Below are positions 7,695-16,579 of a DNA stretch of 64,000 nucleotides, piece after piece. Positions within the stretch are counted from its first letter, which is position 1; every line of letters begins with the position of its first letter. This DNA comes from Acidimicrobiales bacterium (lineage in GTDB: Bacteria; Actinomycetota; Acidimicrobiia; Acidimicrobiales; JADJXE01). The notes under the pieces were generated by a model. That model was not told where the DNA came from. It did no database searches and saw nothing but the letters and a program-made list of their open reading frames with translations. The stretch covers positions 62,001-126,000 of the forward strand of contig JADJXE010000001.1 of NCBI GenBank assembly GCA_016716005.1, in the 5' to 3' direction. The position numbers were made by a program, and so were the translations under genes.

Positions 7695-8942
7695 TCAGGC
7701 GCCCGGACGGACCCCGTAGCGGATCGGCACGCGCTTGGGGCCGCCCACGAACAGGGTCTGCATCATGGCCGGCTCGCCCGCCGGCTCGATCCACTCGAGG
7801 CGGGGGAGCAGCTCCTCGTAGAGGGCCTTCATCTCCATGCGGGCGAGCATGGCTCCGAGGCAGTAGTGGATCCCGAAGCCGAAGGCCAGGTGCTTGTTGG
7901 GGAACCGGCCCACGTCGAAGGTGAACGGGTTGCCGAACACCTCCTCGTCGCGGTTCGCGGAGGGGTACGAGAGGAGCACCGCCTGGCCGGCCTCGATCCT
8001 GGTGCCGCGCAGGTCGTGGTCGACGGTGGCGGTGCGCATGAACTGCTTCACCGGGGTGACCCACCGGATCATCTCGTCGACCGCGGTGCTCATGAGCGAC
8101 AGGTCGTCCTTCAGGCGTGCCAGCTGGTCGGGGTGCTCGAGCAGCGCCCGCATCCCGCCGCCGATCGCCGAGCTGGTGGTGTCGTGGCCCGCCGTCGCCG
8201 CGATCACGTAGTAGGAGATCAGCTCCATGTCGCCCAGGTACTCGCCGTCCTTGGTGGCGTTGGCCAGGACGGAGGCGAGGTCGTCGGTGGGGTGGGCGCG
8301 TCGCTCGGCCGTGAGCGCCGTGAAGTACGCGAAGAAGTCGGTGATGACGGCGATCAGGTCGTCCATGTCCTGGCCGCGCTGCAGGTCGGGGTCGGCCGAC
8401 CCGAACATCTCCTGGGTGAGCTTCAGCATCCGCGGGTAGTCGCTCTCGGGCAGCCCGAGGATCGACAGGATCACCTGCAGGGGGTAGTGCATGGCCACGT
8501 CCTGGAAGAAGTCGCACTCGCCGCCCAGCTCCTGCATCTGGTCGACGGAGCGGCGGGCCAGCTCCTGCAGGCGCGGCTCGAGCTTCTTCAGGTTCTTGGG
8601 GAGGAACCAGTCCGAGGCCAGCCCCCGGTAGAAGCGGTGGTCGGGCTCGTCCATGTGGATCAGGGTGCGGAGCAGGTCGCCCTGCTCGTCGCGGCGGATG
8701 TCGCCCTCCTCGGGGCCGAGGATCGGGCGGGGGGCGTTCAGGAAGATCTCGTGCTTCGTCTCGATCTCGAACACGTCGGCGTGCCTGGTCAGCGCCCAGA
8801 AGGGGCGGAACCCCTCGACGTCGACCCAGTGCACGGGGTCCTCCCGCCGCAGGATCGTGCAGGCCTCGTGGAAGTACGCCTCGTCGGCGTAGGCCGCCGG
8901 CGACGTGAAGACCCGTCCGGCCTCGCTCACGGTCATGCTCAC
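7695..8942 (-). CDS. Cytochrome P450 (first of three)
   Basis: A soluble bacterial cytochrome P450 monooxygenase of 415 residues. The I-helix oxygen-activation motif is AATAGHDTTSSA. The K-helix ExxR is EMIRWVTP, the PERF-region is SYPSANRDEEVF, and the heme loop FGFGIHYCLG supplies the thiolate cysteine. The ExxR-WVTP pattern is shared with the second P450 at 13986 and resembles P450s acting on fatty acids, sterols or terpenoids; the substrate is unknown. The GTG at 8942 (MSMTVSEAG) is preferred to the ATG two codons later because GGGGGAGG lies 7 bases ahead of it. No ferredoxin gene is adjacent. Confidence 0.92.
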   Translation of the reverse strand: MSMTVSEAGRVFTSPAAYADEAYFHEACTILRREDPVHWVDVEGFRPFWALTRHADVFEIETKHEIFLNAPRPILGPEEGDIRRDEQGDLLRTLIHMDEPDHRFYRGLASDWFLPKNLKKLEPRLQELARRSVDQMQELGGECDFFQDVAMHYPLQVILSILGLPESDYPRMLKLTQEMFGSADPDLQRGQDMDDLIAVITDFFAYFTALTAERRAHPTDDLASVLANATKDGEYLGDMELISYYVIAATAGHDTTSSAIGGGMRALLEHPDQLARLKDDLSLMSTAVDEMIRWVTPVKQFMRTATVDHDLRGTRIEAGQAVLLSYPSANRDEEVFGNPFTFDVGRFPNKHLAFGFGIHYCLGAMLARMEMKALYEELLPRLEWIEPAGEPAMMQTLFVGGPKRVPIRYGVRPGA

Positions 8943-9106
8943 CCTGGTACCTCCCCCTCGTCCGGGGTCCCAGCATGCCGCACGCGGGGAGGGGTGTGAT
9001 CGCCAGGCCTGGCAACGCACTGATGGTGACGATGGCCCCAGGAACCGCAGAGCGCGGCCTCGCCTCGGCTCATCCCTTCGGTGCCCGGCGGCGCGACCAT
9101 GCTCCC

Positions 9107-9631
9107 GTGCGCCGCCACCTGTTCCTCCTCCGCCATGCCAAGTCGAGCTGGGACGACCCTGCACTTCCCGACCACGACCGACCGCTGGCGCCCCGCGGCG
9201 AGAAGGCCGTGCGACGGCTCCGCGAGCATCTCCGCCAGATCGGCGCCCACCCTGATCTGGTGATCTGCTCGTCGGCCCGCCGAACGACCGAGACGCTGGC
9301 GGGAATCCGGCAGGCGTTGCCCGAGGATGCCGAGATCTCCATCGAGCAGGACGTGTACCTGGCGGACGCCGACACCCTGCTCGGCTGCCTCCGTCGAATC
9401 GACCCTCATGTCCGGAGCGTCCTGCTCGTGGGTCACAACCCGGGGACGGAGGACCTGGCGGTCTCGCTCGTCGGTACGGGCGCAGCCGAGCCCCGTGCAC
9501 TGCTCGCCGAGAGGTTCCCCACGGCTGCCCTGGCCCACCTGACGTTCGACGTGTCGTGGGCTGATCTCGCGCCCGGGACTGCTCGCCTCGTCGGGTTCTT
9601 CGTGCCCCGCCCGCCGAGGCCGAGCACCTGA
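9107..9631 (+). CDS. sixA: SixA-type phosphohistidine phosphatase
   Basis: A small (174-residue) cytosolic histidine phosphatase. The N-terminal LRHAKSSWDD carries the catalytic RHA, and DHDRPLAPRGEKA follows as in SixA. The second histidine is in VGHNPGTEDL. SixA removes phosphate from His-containing phosphotransfer proteins in E. coli; the actinobacterial target is unknown. The GTG start at 9107 gives the normal SixA N-terminus; GACCAT six bases before it could be a -10 box of a leaderless message. Codon use in this gene is slightly less GC-biased than in its neighbours. Confidence 0.82.
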   Translation: MRRHLFLLRHAKSSWDDPALPDHDRPLAPRGEKAVRRLREHLRQIGAHPDLVICSSARRTTETLAGIRQALPEDAEISIEQDVYLADADTLLGCLRRIDPHVRSVLLVGHNPGTEDLAVSLVGTGAAEPRALLAERFPTAALAHLTFDVSWADLAPGTARLVGFFVPRPPRPST

Positions 9632-9736
9632 CGACAGGGAAGCTGCAGCGTCCAGCGATCGCAGCCCGAACCCGCGTGCCACCCGGCCGGCGCACCGGGG
9701 GTCGCTGCATGGTGGCGCGCGAGGAGACTCCGGCGC

Positions 9737-10171
9737 CTACCGGGGCCAGGTGATGTACTCGACGAGGGCCTTCCGTTCGGACTCGAGCTCGCCGATCCGG
9801 CTCTTGACGACGTCGCCGATGCTGACGATCCCGGCCAGCTCGCCCTCCACGACGACGGGCACGTGGCGCACCCGCTGCTCGGTCATCAGTGCCATCAGCT
9901 GCTCGACGTCGTCGTCGGGGGAGCAGGTGTGCACCTCGGTGGTCATGATGTCGGCCACCCGGGCATCGAGGATGGCGGGGCCCTCCTCGTGCAGGCGGCG
10001 CACGACATCGCGCTCGGACACGATGCCGGCGATGGAGCGGCCGTCGTCGGACACGACGAGCGCGCCGACCCCGTGCAGCGTCAGGTTGGCCACGACCTCT
10101 CGGACGACGGCGTCCGAGGACACCGTGAAGACGTACGTGCCCTTGCCGCGGAGCAGCCTGGTGACCTGCAT
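9737..10171 (-). CDS. Two-CBS-domain protein
   Basis: A 144-residue stand-alone Bateman module. Two CBS domains are visible, at roughly residues 9-60 (ending GIVSERDVVRRL) and 75-128 (MTTEVHTCSPDDDVEQLMALM...GIVSIGDVVKS). Such proteins bind adenine nucleotides and report energy state, often by contacting an enzyme or channel; the partner is unknown. The ATG at 10171 follows GGGAGGGGG. A second protein of the same design is encoded at 41820. Confidence 0.85.
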   Translation of the reverse strand: MQVTRLLRGKGTYVFTVSSDAVVREVVANLTLHGVGALVVSDDGRSIAGIVSERDVVRRLHEEGPAILDARVADIMTTEVHTCSPDDDVEQLMALMTEQRVRHVPVVVEGELAGIVSIGDVVKSRIGELESERKALVEYITWPR

Positions 10172-10315
10172 CAGCGGTCCCCCTCCCGTGCTGGACGCCC
10201 GGGCCCCCCGCCCAGGACGACCCATGATCGCACCAACCGGCCCCGCGTGCTGGGCCATGATGGGGCCGGGAACCGGGCCGGGCCACCGGTGCCGGGTCAT
10301 CGCCGGAGGAGCGCC

Positions 10316-10738
10316 GTGCACGCCATCGTCATCCACGAGAGCCTCACCGGGAACACCCGGCGTGCCGCCGAGGTGATGGGAGCCGAGCTCGAGCGAGCAG
10401 GGGTGGACACCACCGTCTGCTCGATCACGGCGATCGACCACCAGGCCCTCGCCGAGGCCGAGCTCGTGGTGGTGGGGAGCTGGACCGACGGCCTGATCTT
10501 CGTGGGGCAGCGGCCCGGCCGGGCCGGGCGGCTCAAGCAGCTGCCGGCCATGGTCGGGAAGAAGGCCGTGGTCTTCGTCACCTACGCGGTCGACGTGGGC
10601 AAGACCCTCGACAAGCTGACCCGGATCGTCGAGGGCCGAGGGGCGGAGGTGCTCGGGGGGATGGCCATCAAGCGCAACGACCTCGAGGGCGGGGCCCGCG
10701 AGTTCGTCGACCGGGTGCTGGGCGCCGTCGCGGCCTGA
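10316..10738 (+). CDS. Flavodoxin-like protein
   Basis: A 140-residue flavodoxin-fold protein. The first strand and loop IHESLTGNTRRAAEVM match the FMN-phosphate loop (T-x-T/S-G-N-T-x2-A). VVGSWTDGLIFVGQRP and FVTYAVDVGKTLDKL are the other two ligand loops. It may be an electron carrier or quinone-reductase-like protein. The GTG start follows GGAGGA closely. It lies 3 bases before the crotonase gene and is co-transcribed with it. Confidence 0.8.
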   Translation: MHAIVIHESLTGNTRRAAEVMGAELERAGVDTTVCSITAIDHQALAEAELVVVGSWTDGLIFVGQRPGRAGRLKQLPAMVGKKAVVFVTYAVDVGKTLDKLTRIVEGRGAEVLGGMAIKRNDLEGGAREFVDRVLGAVAA

Positions 10739-10741
10739 TCC

Positions 10742-11515
<774 letters not shown>

Positions 11516-11527
11516 GGCCCGGGGCGA

Positions 11528-12091
11528 TCAGGTGCAGAGGGTGCCGTCGTCGGTGACGCCTCGCCCGCAGGCGGTGCGGCTGAGCAGCTCGTCCACGCCG
11601 TACGAGCCGCCCTCGTCGGCCGGCTTGGTCGCCGTGACCACGTAGTCGGCGCCGGCGATCGAGTCGTCGCCGCCCGTGCGGACCCACACCACGAACAGCT
11701 CTCGCCCCGCGTCGGTGGGGTCGAGGGCCACCGCGACGGCGGGCGGGGCCGAACCCTCCTCGGTCGTCACGGTGATCACGCCGGCGGCGACGAGGGCATC
11801 GACCACCGCTCCCGGCGTGACCAGGCCGGCCGGCGACGCAGCGGTGCGGAGATCGGCCGGCACCTCGTCGGTGACGTCCTGCCAGGCCAGCACCCCTGCC
11901 ACCGAGCGCTGTTCGTCGAAGAGGCGCTCGACGTCGGCTCCCACGGTGACGTCGGTCGGGGCGGCCGCGGTCGTGGGGGCCGAGGTGGTGGCGTCGACGG
12001 ACGCGTCGTCGTCGCCACAGGCGGCCCCGGCGGCCACCAGGGCGGTGAGCAGCACGACCAGCACGCCGCGCCTCACTCGGACTGATCGCAT
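11528..12091 (-). CDS. Predicted lipoprotein of unknown function
   Basis: A 187-residue exported protein. Its N-terminus has a basic start, a hydrophobic core (VLVVLLTALVAAG) and a cysteine at about residue 26 followed by GDDD, an actinobacterial lipoprotein signal. A Thr/Ser/Ala-rich linker leads to a small globular domain with two cysteines near the C-terminus. No family was recognised. The ATG is preceded by GGAGGAGG. The start overlaps the end of the NadD-like gene by 19 bases, so the two are transcribed together although their functions look unrelated. Confidence 0.75.
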   Translation of the reverse strand: MRSVRVRRGVLVVLLTALVAAGAACGDDDASVDATTSAPTTAAAPTDVTVGADVERLFDEQRSVAGVLAWQDVTDEVPADLRTAASPAGLVTPGAVVDALVAAGVITVTTEEGSAPPAVAVALDPTDAGRELFVVWVRTGGDDSIAGADYVVTATKPADEGGSYGVDELLSRTACGRGVTDDGTLCT

Positions 12092-12681
12092 CTCGAGCCT
12101 CCTCCGGGTTCGGACCGCGGGGTGGCCCACACGCCGTGACGGGCGTCGATGGCGGCCGCCTCCGTGGCCATCCACTCGCGACGGCCGGCGCGCACGGCGC
12201 TGGACGACACGCGGTGGTGGTCGGGGTGGAGCTGCAACACCACGGCACCGTGCGTGCCGGGTCGGGGGAGCGGGTGGGGTGGACGGGGGGCGACCGCGAT
12301 GCGTCGGGGGAGCCGCGCCAACGCCGCGTCGCGGGCCTCGGTCGATCCGTACCAGGCGGGGTCGTGGAGCTGCGCCCACTTGTCGGCGCCCACCACGAGC
12401 ACGTCGTAGCCCTCCGCCATGTCGACCAGCAGGCGAGCGCCGGTGACGACCACGCCCAGCCACGCCCGGCTCGCCGCCGCGTCGAGCAGGGCGGCCTGGC
12501 GGTGCGCCAGGTCGGCCAGGTCGTCCGGCTGCTTGCCCAGCGTGTCGACGGAGAGCGCCAGGTCGACCTGTTCGAGGGCGCACTGCTCCCGTGCCGCCTC
12601 GGCCACCGCCAGGTGGGCGATGGTCAGCGGGTTGAACGAGCCCGGGAACACGCCGACCGCCACCCCGACAGCCTGCACCAC
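12073..12681 (-). CDS. nadD: Nicotinate-mononucleotide adenylyltransferase-like nucleotidyltransferase
   Basis: About 200 residues of the HxGH nucleotidyltransferase fold. The N-terminal GVFPGSFNPLTIAHLAVAE corresponds to the GxFxPxHxGH ATP site (here with IAH), VGADKWAQL resembles the NadD ligand loop, and HRVSSSAVRAG matches the C-terminal ISSTxIR motif. This supports NAD synthesis (NaMN adenylylation) or a close relative. The start is uncertain: GTGs at 12681, 12678, 12663 and 12651 are all possible and none has a strong ribosome site. It may be translationally coupled to the degenerate gene ending 19 bases upstream. Confidence 0.65.
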   Translation of the reverse strand: MVQAVGVAVGVFPGSFNPLTIAHLAVAEAAREQCALEQVDLALSVDTLGKQPDDLADLAHRQAALLDAAASRAWLGVVVTGARLLVDMAEGYDVLVVGADKWAQLHDPAWYGSTEARDAALARLPRRIAVAPRPPHPLPRPGTHGAVVLQLHPDHHRVSSSAVRAGRREWMATEAAAIDARHGVWATPRSEPGGGSRCDQSE

Positions 12682-12700
12682 GGCGGTGGCGCCGACGGGG

Positions 12701-13033
12701 TCACCCGCCGCTGACGGTGATGGTGACGCCCTCGGTGGGGCCCTGGCTGCCACCGGCGCCGAGGGGGGTGACGGCGACGACGTGGGTGCCCCCGTCGCAC
12801 GGCAGGTCGGCGCCGATGGTGCCGGACGGCCCGAAGCCCGCCTGCGCGCCGGGCGCCTCGCCGTCGATCGTGTGCTCGATGGTGTCGGCGTCGGCCGTGG
12901 CGAACGTGATCTCGGCCACGACGGTGGACGCGCCGGGGTCGCAGGTGACGGTCGACGGGCCCTCCAGCTCGGTGAACGACGGCTCGGCCCCGGCCGTCGT
13001 GGAGGTGGCCCCGGTGGTGGACGTCGTGGCCTG
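12701..13033 (-). pseudogene. Ig-like extracellular domain coding sequence without a start codon
   Basis: An open frame encodes a Thr/Ser linker and an immunoglobulin-like beta domain with one cysteine pair (STVTCDPGAST ... DLPCDGGTHVVAVTPLG ... GVTITVSGG). Both a -10 like box (TACCGT, 13067-13072) and a strong AGGAGGA (13040-13046) are present upstream. However, no ATG, GTG, TTG or CTG follows the ribosome site in this frame, and no signal peptide is encoded. I read it as a gene that lost its N-terminal signal region, although a rare start codon such as ACG cannot be excluded. Confidence 0.5.
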
Positions 13034-13198
13034 GCTGGGTCCTCCTGGTGTCGCTGGGGCGGTGCGACGGTAGCCGCCGGGCGTCTCGCCGACGGACGGG
13101 CGGGCTCCAACCCGGCCCTTACCCGCAGCCAAGCCCCTCCTAGCGGGCGGACCGCATCGTGAAGGTCGTCCACGACGGACCCACGAGGAGGAACCACG

Positions 13199-13867
13199 AT
13201 GAAGAAGAACCGACTCGCCGCCCTCGGCCTGGTCGCCGGCCTGCTCGGGGGCACGGCCGCCGGCCTCGCCTTCGGCGTGCCCGGGCTCGCCGGCGCGCAG
13301 AGCACCAGCAGCACGACGGTCGAGGAGCAGGCGCCCGACGCGGATCCCGGCACCAGGCTCAGCGAGGTGCTCGCCCCGCTCGTGGCCGACGGCACGATCA
13401 CCCAGGCCCAGGCCGATGCCGTGATCGCCGCCCTGCGGGAGGCCGGCCCGCCGCCGGGCCATGGCGATCACGGCCGGGGCGGCCCGCACGCCGGCCTCGG
13501 TACGGCGGCCACGGCCATCGGGATCACCGGTGACGAGCTGCGCCAGGCGCTGGAAGCCGGACAGAGCATCGCCGACGTGGCCCAGGCCAACGGCGTCGAC
13601 CCGCAGACGGTGATCGACGCCATGGTGGCCGAGGCCGAGGCGCACCTCGACGAGGAGGTCGCCGACGGCCGGCACACGCAGGCCGAGGCCGACGAGCGCC
13701 TGGCCGAGATCACCGACCGGATCACCCGGATGGTCAACGGCGAGCTGCCGGCCGACGGGCCCGGCTTCGGGCCCGGCGGCCCCCACCGCGGTGGGACCGA
13801 CGACGACACGACCGACGGCACCACGGACGGCCAGCCGTCGGCCACCCCGAGCGCCATCACGTCCTGA
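13199..13867 (+). CDS. Secreted helical protein with two imperfect helical repeats
   Basis: A 222-residue exported protein of unknown function. MKKNRLAALG plus a long hydrophobic segment, ending at about residue 34 (LAGAQS), form a Sec signal peptide. The mature part has two similar helical units, VADGTITQAQADAVIAALRE and VADGRHTQAEADERLAEITD, separated by a GITGDELRQALEAGQSIADVA segment. The tail is rich in Gly, Asp and Thr. Similar proteins are common in actinobacterial and clostridial secretomes. The ATG is preceded by CGAGGAGGAACC. A strong terminator follows. Confidence 0.75.
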   Translation: MKKNRLAALGLVAGLLGGTAAGLAFGVPGLAGAQSTSSTTVEEQAPDADPGTRLSEVLAPLVADGTITQAQADAVIAALREAGPPPGHGDHGRGGPHAGLGTAATAIGITGDELRQALEAGQSIADVAQANGVDPQTVIDAMVAEAEAHLDEEVADGRHTQAEADERLAEITDRITRMVNGELPADGPGFGPGGPHRGGTDDDTTDGTTDGQPSATPSAITS

Positions 13868-13888
13868 TCCCCGCGACCCCCCGGACGT

Positions 13889-13925
13889 CCGTGGGGCGGC
13901 GGCCACCTGGGCCGCCGCCCCACGG
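13889..13925 (+). terminator. Perfect 16-bp hairpin, 5-base loop
   Basis: Arms 13889-13904 and 13910-13925 are exactly complementary (CCGTGGGGCGGCGGCC and its reverse complement) around loop ACCTG. It sits 22 bases after the preceding stop codon. There is no U-run, as is usual in high-GC actinobacteria. Confidence 0.8.
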
Positions 13926-13985
13926 CGTTCCCGCTCGTCCCGCGCGTGTGGTAGCAGAGGGGGTCCACCGGCCCAGGGGGAGACC

Positions 13986-15173
13986 ATGACCGCCATCGAG
14001 CCCCGCCTCGAGCTCGACCTGCTCGATCCGCACTTCTGGCAGCGCAACCCCCACGAGGAGCTGCGCTGGGCCCGGCGGCACGAGCCCGTGTACCGCGACG
14101 AGCGCAACGGGCTGTGGGGGATCACCCGCCACGCCGACGTCGTCGACGTGGAGCGGCGCTCCGGCCTGTTCGTGAGCGGCCAGGGCTACCGGGTCAACTG
14201 GTTCCCCGACGAGCAGAACATGATCGCCCAGGACGACCCCCGTCACCGCCAGCAGCGGATGCTCGTGCAGCACCTGTTCACCAGGGCGGCAGCCCGGGGC
14301 CGCGAGGAGGAGTTCCGCACCCTCGTCACCGAGCTGGTCGACGCGTTCATCGAGCGGGGCGAGCTCGAGGTGATCGACGAGCTGGCCGCGCAGCTCCCTG
14401 CCCGCCTCACGTGCCGGCTCCTCGGCTTCCCCGAGGAGCGCTGGCGCGACGTCAAGAGCTGGTCGGAGCGGCTCATGCGCACCGACATGCAGATGCGCGA
14501 CGGCACGGTGTTCACCGAGTTCGTGCACGCGAACCTCGAGTTCGTGGCGGCCATGCAGGAGGCGGTGCCGGAGCGCCTCGGCTGCCCCAGGGACGACCTG
14601 CTCTCGATCTGGGTGAACGCCACGATCGACGGCCAGCCCCTCCCACCGGAGGCCGTCGTCCACGAGACCGGCCTGTTCATCGCCGGGGGCGCGGAGACCA
14701 CCCGGACGCTCATCTCGCACGGGCTCCGGGCGTTCTGCGACGCCCCCGACCAGTGGGAGCAGCTGGCCGCCAACCCCGACCTGGCCCCGGCCGCGGTCGA
14801 GGAGCTCATCCGCTGGGTGACGCCGCTCAACAACTTCTTCCGCCGGGCCGTGGCCGATGCCGAGGTGGGCAGCCAGCCCGTCGGTGCCGGCGACCGGCTC
14901 ATGCTGATCTACCCGTCGGCCAACCGCGACGAGGCCGTGTTCCACGATCCCTACCGGTTCGACATCACCCGCAGCCCCAACCCCCACGTCTCGTTCGGCT
15001 TCGGCACGCACCTCTGCCTCGGGTCGAACTTCGCCCGCGTCGAGCTGCAGGTGCTGTTCACCGAGCTGAGCCGGCGCCTCACCGGGCTCCGGCCGATCAC
15101 CGAGCCCGACGTGGAGCCCAACATCTTCGCCCGGGCCGTGCGCTCGTTCCGGCTGGGGTTCACGGCGCGCTGA
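13986..15173 (+). CDS. Cytochrome P450 (second of three)
   Basis: A 395-residue cytochrome P450. The I-helix motif is FIAGGAETTRTL (acid-alcohol pair E-T). The ExxR is in VEELIRWVTPLNNFFRR, YPSANRDEAVF follows, and the heme ligand loop is FGFGTHLCLG. The WVTP...FxR pattern resembles P450s of steroid or lipid side-chain oxidation in mycobacteria, but the substrate cannot be read from sequence. ATG at 13986 follows AGGGGGAGA. It begins a small cluster with the ATP-grasp gene 26 bases downstream. Confidence 0.92.
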   Translation: MTAIEPRLELDLLDPHFWQRNPHEELRWARRHEPVYRDERNGLWGITRHADVVDVERRSGLFVSGQGYRVNWFPDEQNMIAQDDPRHRQQRMLVQHLFTRAAARGREEEFRTLVTELVDAFIERGELEVIDELAAQLPARLTCRLLGFPEERWRDVKSWSERLMRTDMQMRDGTVFTEFVHANLEFVAAMQEAVPERLGCPRDDLLSIWVNATIDGQPLPPEAVVHETGLFIAGGAETTRTLISHGLRAFCDAPDQWEQLAANPDLAPAAVEELIRWVTPLNNFFRRAVADAEVGSQPVGAGDRLMLIYPSANRDEAVFHDPYRFDITRSPNPHVSFGFGTHLCLGSNFARVELQVLFTELSRRLTGLRPITEPDVEPNIFARAVRSFRLGFTAR

Positions 15174-15199
15174 GCAGCGCCGGCGGCCCCCCCACCCCC

Positions 15200-16087
15200 G
15201 TGCCCGGTCCCGTCGCGCTCGTCACCGCTGCTGGCGCGCGCGACCTCGACGAGGACCTGCCGCCGCTGCTGCGCGCGCTCTCGGTGGTCGGCGTGCGCGC
15301 CGAGGTGGCCGTCTGGGACGACCCTGCCGTCGACTGGGCCCGCTTCGGCCTGGTCGTCGTGCGCTCCACGTGGGACTACGCCGCGCGCCGCGACGAGTTC
15401 CTGGCCTGGGCCGTCGCGGTCGAGGCCGTGACCCGGCTGCGCAACCGGGCGGCGGTGCTGCGCTGGAACACCGACAAGCGCTACCTCGGCGATCTGGCGG
15501 CGGCGGGCGTGCCGGTGCCGGACAGCGCGTGGTTCGCGCCCGGTGAGGCCGTCGCCCTCCCGCCGCACGAAGGCCTGGTGGTGAAGCCGTCCGTGGGTGC
15601 CGGATCGGTCGACGCCGGCCGGTACGGGGCGGGGGAGCGGGACGATGCCGCCGCGCACGTCGCCCGCCTCCAGGCCGGCGGGCGCCACGCCCTGGTGCAG
15701 CCCTACCTGACCTCCGTCGACGAGGAGGGCGAGACCGCGCTGGTGTACCTGGGCGGGGTGCTGAGCCACGCGGTGCGCAAGGGTCCGCTCCTGGTGCCCG
15801 GCACGTCGATCGTCGGGGGTCTGTTCGCAGAGGAGGACATCCGCCCCCGCCAGCCGACCGACGCGCAGCGCCGGGTGGCCGAGCGGGCGCTGGCCGCCGT
15901 GCCGGGCGGCGCCGCGACGCTCCTGTACGGCCGGGTCGACCTGGTCGCCGGGCCCGGTGGGGAGCCCGTGGTGCTCGAGCTGGAGCTCACCGAGCCGTCG
16001 GTGTTCCTCGACCACGCCCCGGGGGCGGCCGAGCGCTTCGCCGCCGCGGTGGCGGCCGCATCCCGCCGCTCAGCCGACGAGGCGTGA
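15200..16087 (+). CDS. ATP-grasp ligase-like protein
   Basis: A protein of about 295 residues resembling the RimK/glutathione-synthetase type ATP-grasp proteins common in actinobacteria. The N-terminal subdomain carries VVRSTWDYAARRDEFLAW, a hallmark of this group. LVVKPSVGAGSVDAGRY is the ATP-binding lysine loop, and the metal site near the end is GRVDLVAG...VLELELTEPSVF. It probably joins a carboxylate to an amine using ATP; substrates are unknown. The GTG at 15200 is the best start (no good ribosome site, short distance from the P450 stop, so coupling is possible). Its 3' end overlaps the convergent VOC gene by 18 bases. Confidence 0.75.
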   Translation: MPGPVALVTAAGARDLDEDLPPLLRALSVVGVRAEVAVWDDPAVDWARFGLVVVRSTWDYAARRDEFLAWAVAVEAVTRLRNRAAVLRWNTDKRYLGDLAAAGVPVPDSAWFAPGEAVALPPHEGLVVKPSVGAGSVDAGRYGAGERDDAAAHVARLQAGGRHALVQPYLTSVDEEGETALVYLGGVLSHAVRKGPLLVPGTSIVGGLFAEEDIRPRQPTDAQRRVAERALAAVPGGAATLLYGRVDLVAGPGGEPVVLELELTEPSVFLDHAPGAAERFAAAVAAASRRSADEA

Positions 16088-16570
16088 CTCGTCGGTCGAC
16101 TCGGTCGACCCGAGGCGGCTCCGCGCCGTCTCCGGATCGGGCTCGAAGCCCGGGGTGTCGCGGCACAGCTCGACCATGATCCCGTTGGGGTCGAGGTAGT
16201 AGAGCGAGTGGCACCAGCCGTGGTCGACCTCCATCAGCGGCTCGACCCCGGCGGCCGCCATCCGAGCCCGCACCGCCTCCTGGCGCGCCGGGTCGGCCCC
16301 GAAGGCGACGTGGTTCACCCAGACCGGCAGCCCGTTGCCCGTGGAGATCGCCGCCGACCAGCCGGGTCGCTCGCCCACCCCGTGGACGTCGAAGAAGGCG
16401 ATGCTGGTGCCGTCGCCGGTGTCGAAGAACACGTGGCGGAAGAAGCCGTCGCCCAGCTGCTTCACCTCGGTGTGGACGAGTGGCATCCCGAGCAGCTCGT
16501 CGTAGAAGCGGTGGGTCGCGGCCAGGTCGCGGCAGGCGTAGGCCACGTGGTGGAAGCCGGTGACGGGCAC
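16070..16570 (-). CDS. Glyoxalase/VOC-family dioxygenase-like protein
   Basis: A 166-residue vicinal-oxygen-chelate protein. It has the two beta-alpha-beta-beta-beta units: the first, FHHVAYACRDLAATHRFYDELLG, carries the first metal histidine; the second holds NHVAFGADP and ends with YYLDPNGIMVEL. This is the pattern of extradiol dioxygenases and glyoxalase-like enzymes. GTG start with GAGGAGG upstream. It lies 9 bases downstream of nudC on the same strand and is probably its operon partner. Confidence 0.85.
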   Translation of the reverse strand: MPVTGFHHVAYACRDLAATHRFYDELLGMPLVHTEVKQLGDGFFRHVFFDTGDGTSIAFFDVHGVGERPGWSAAISTGNGLPVWVNHVAFGADPARQEAVRARMAAAGVEPLMEVDHGWCHSLYYLDPNGIMVELCRDTPGFEPDPETARSRLGSTESTDESRLVG

Positions 16571-16579
16571 GGCGCCTCC

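Noticed and set aside
9002..9013. 12-base palindrome GCCAGGCCTGGC between the P450 and sixA genes as an operator
   Set aside because: Too short to separate from chance at this GC content.
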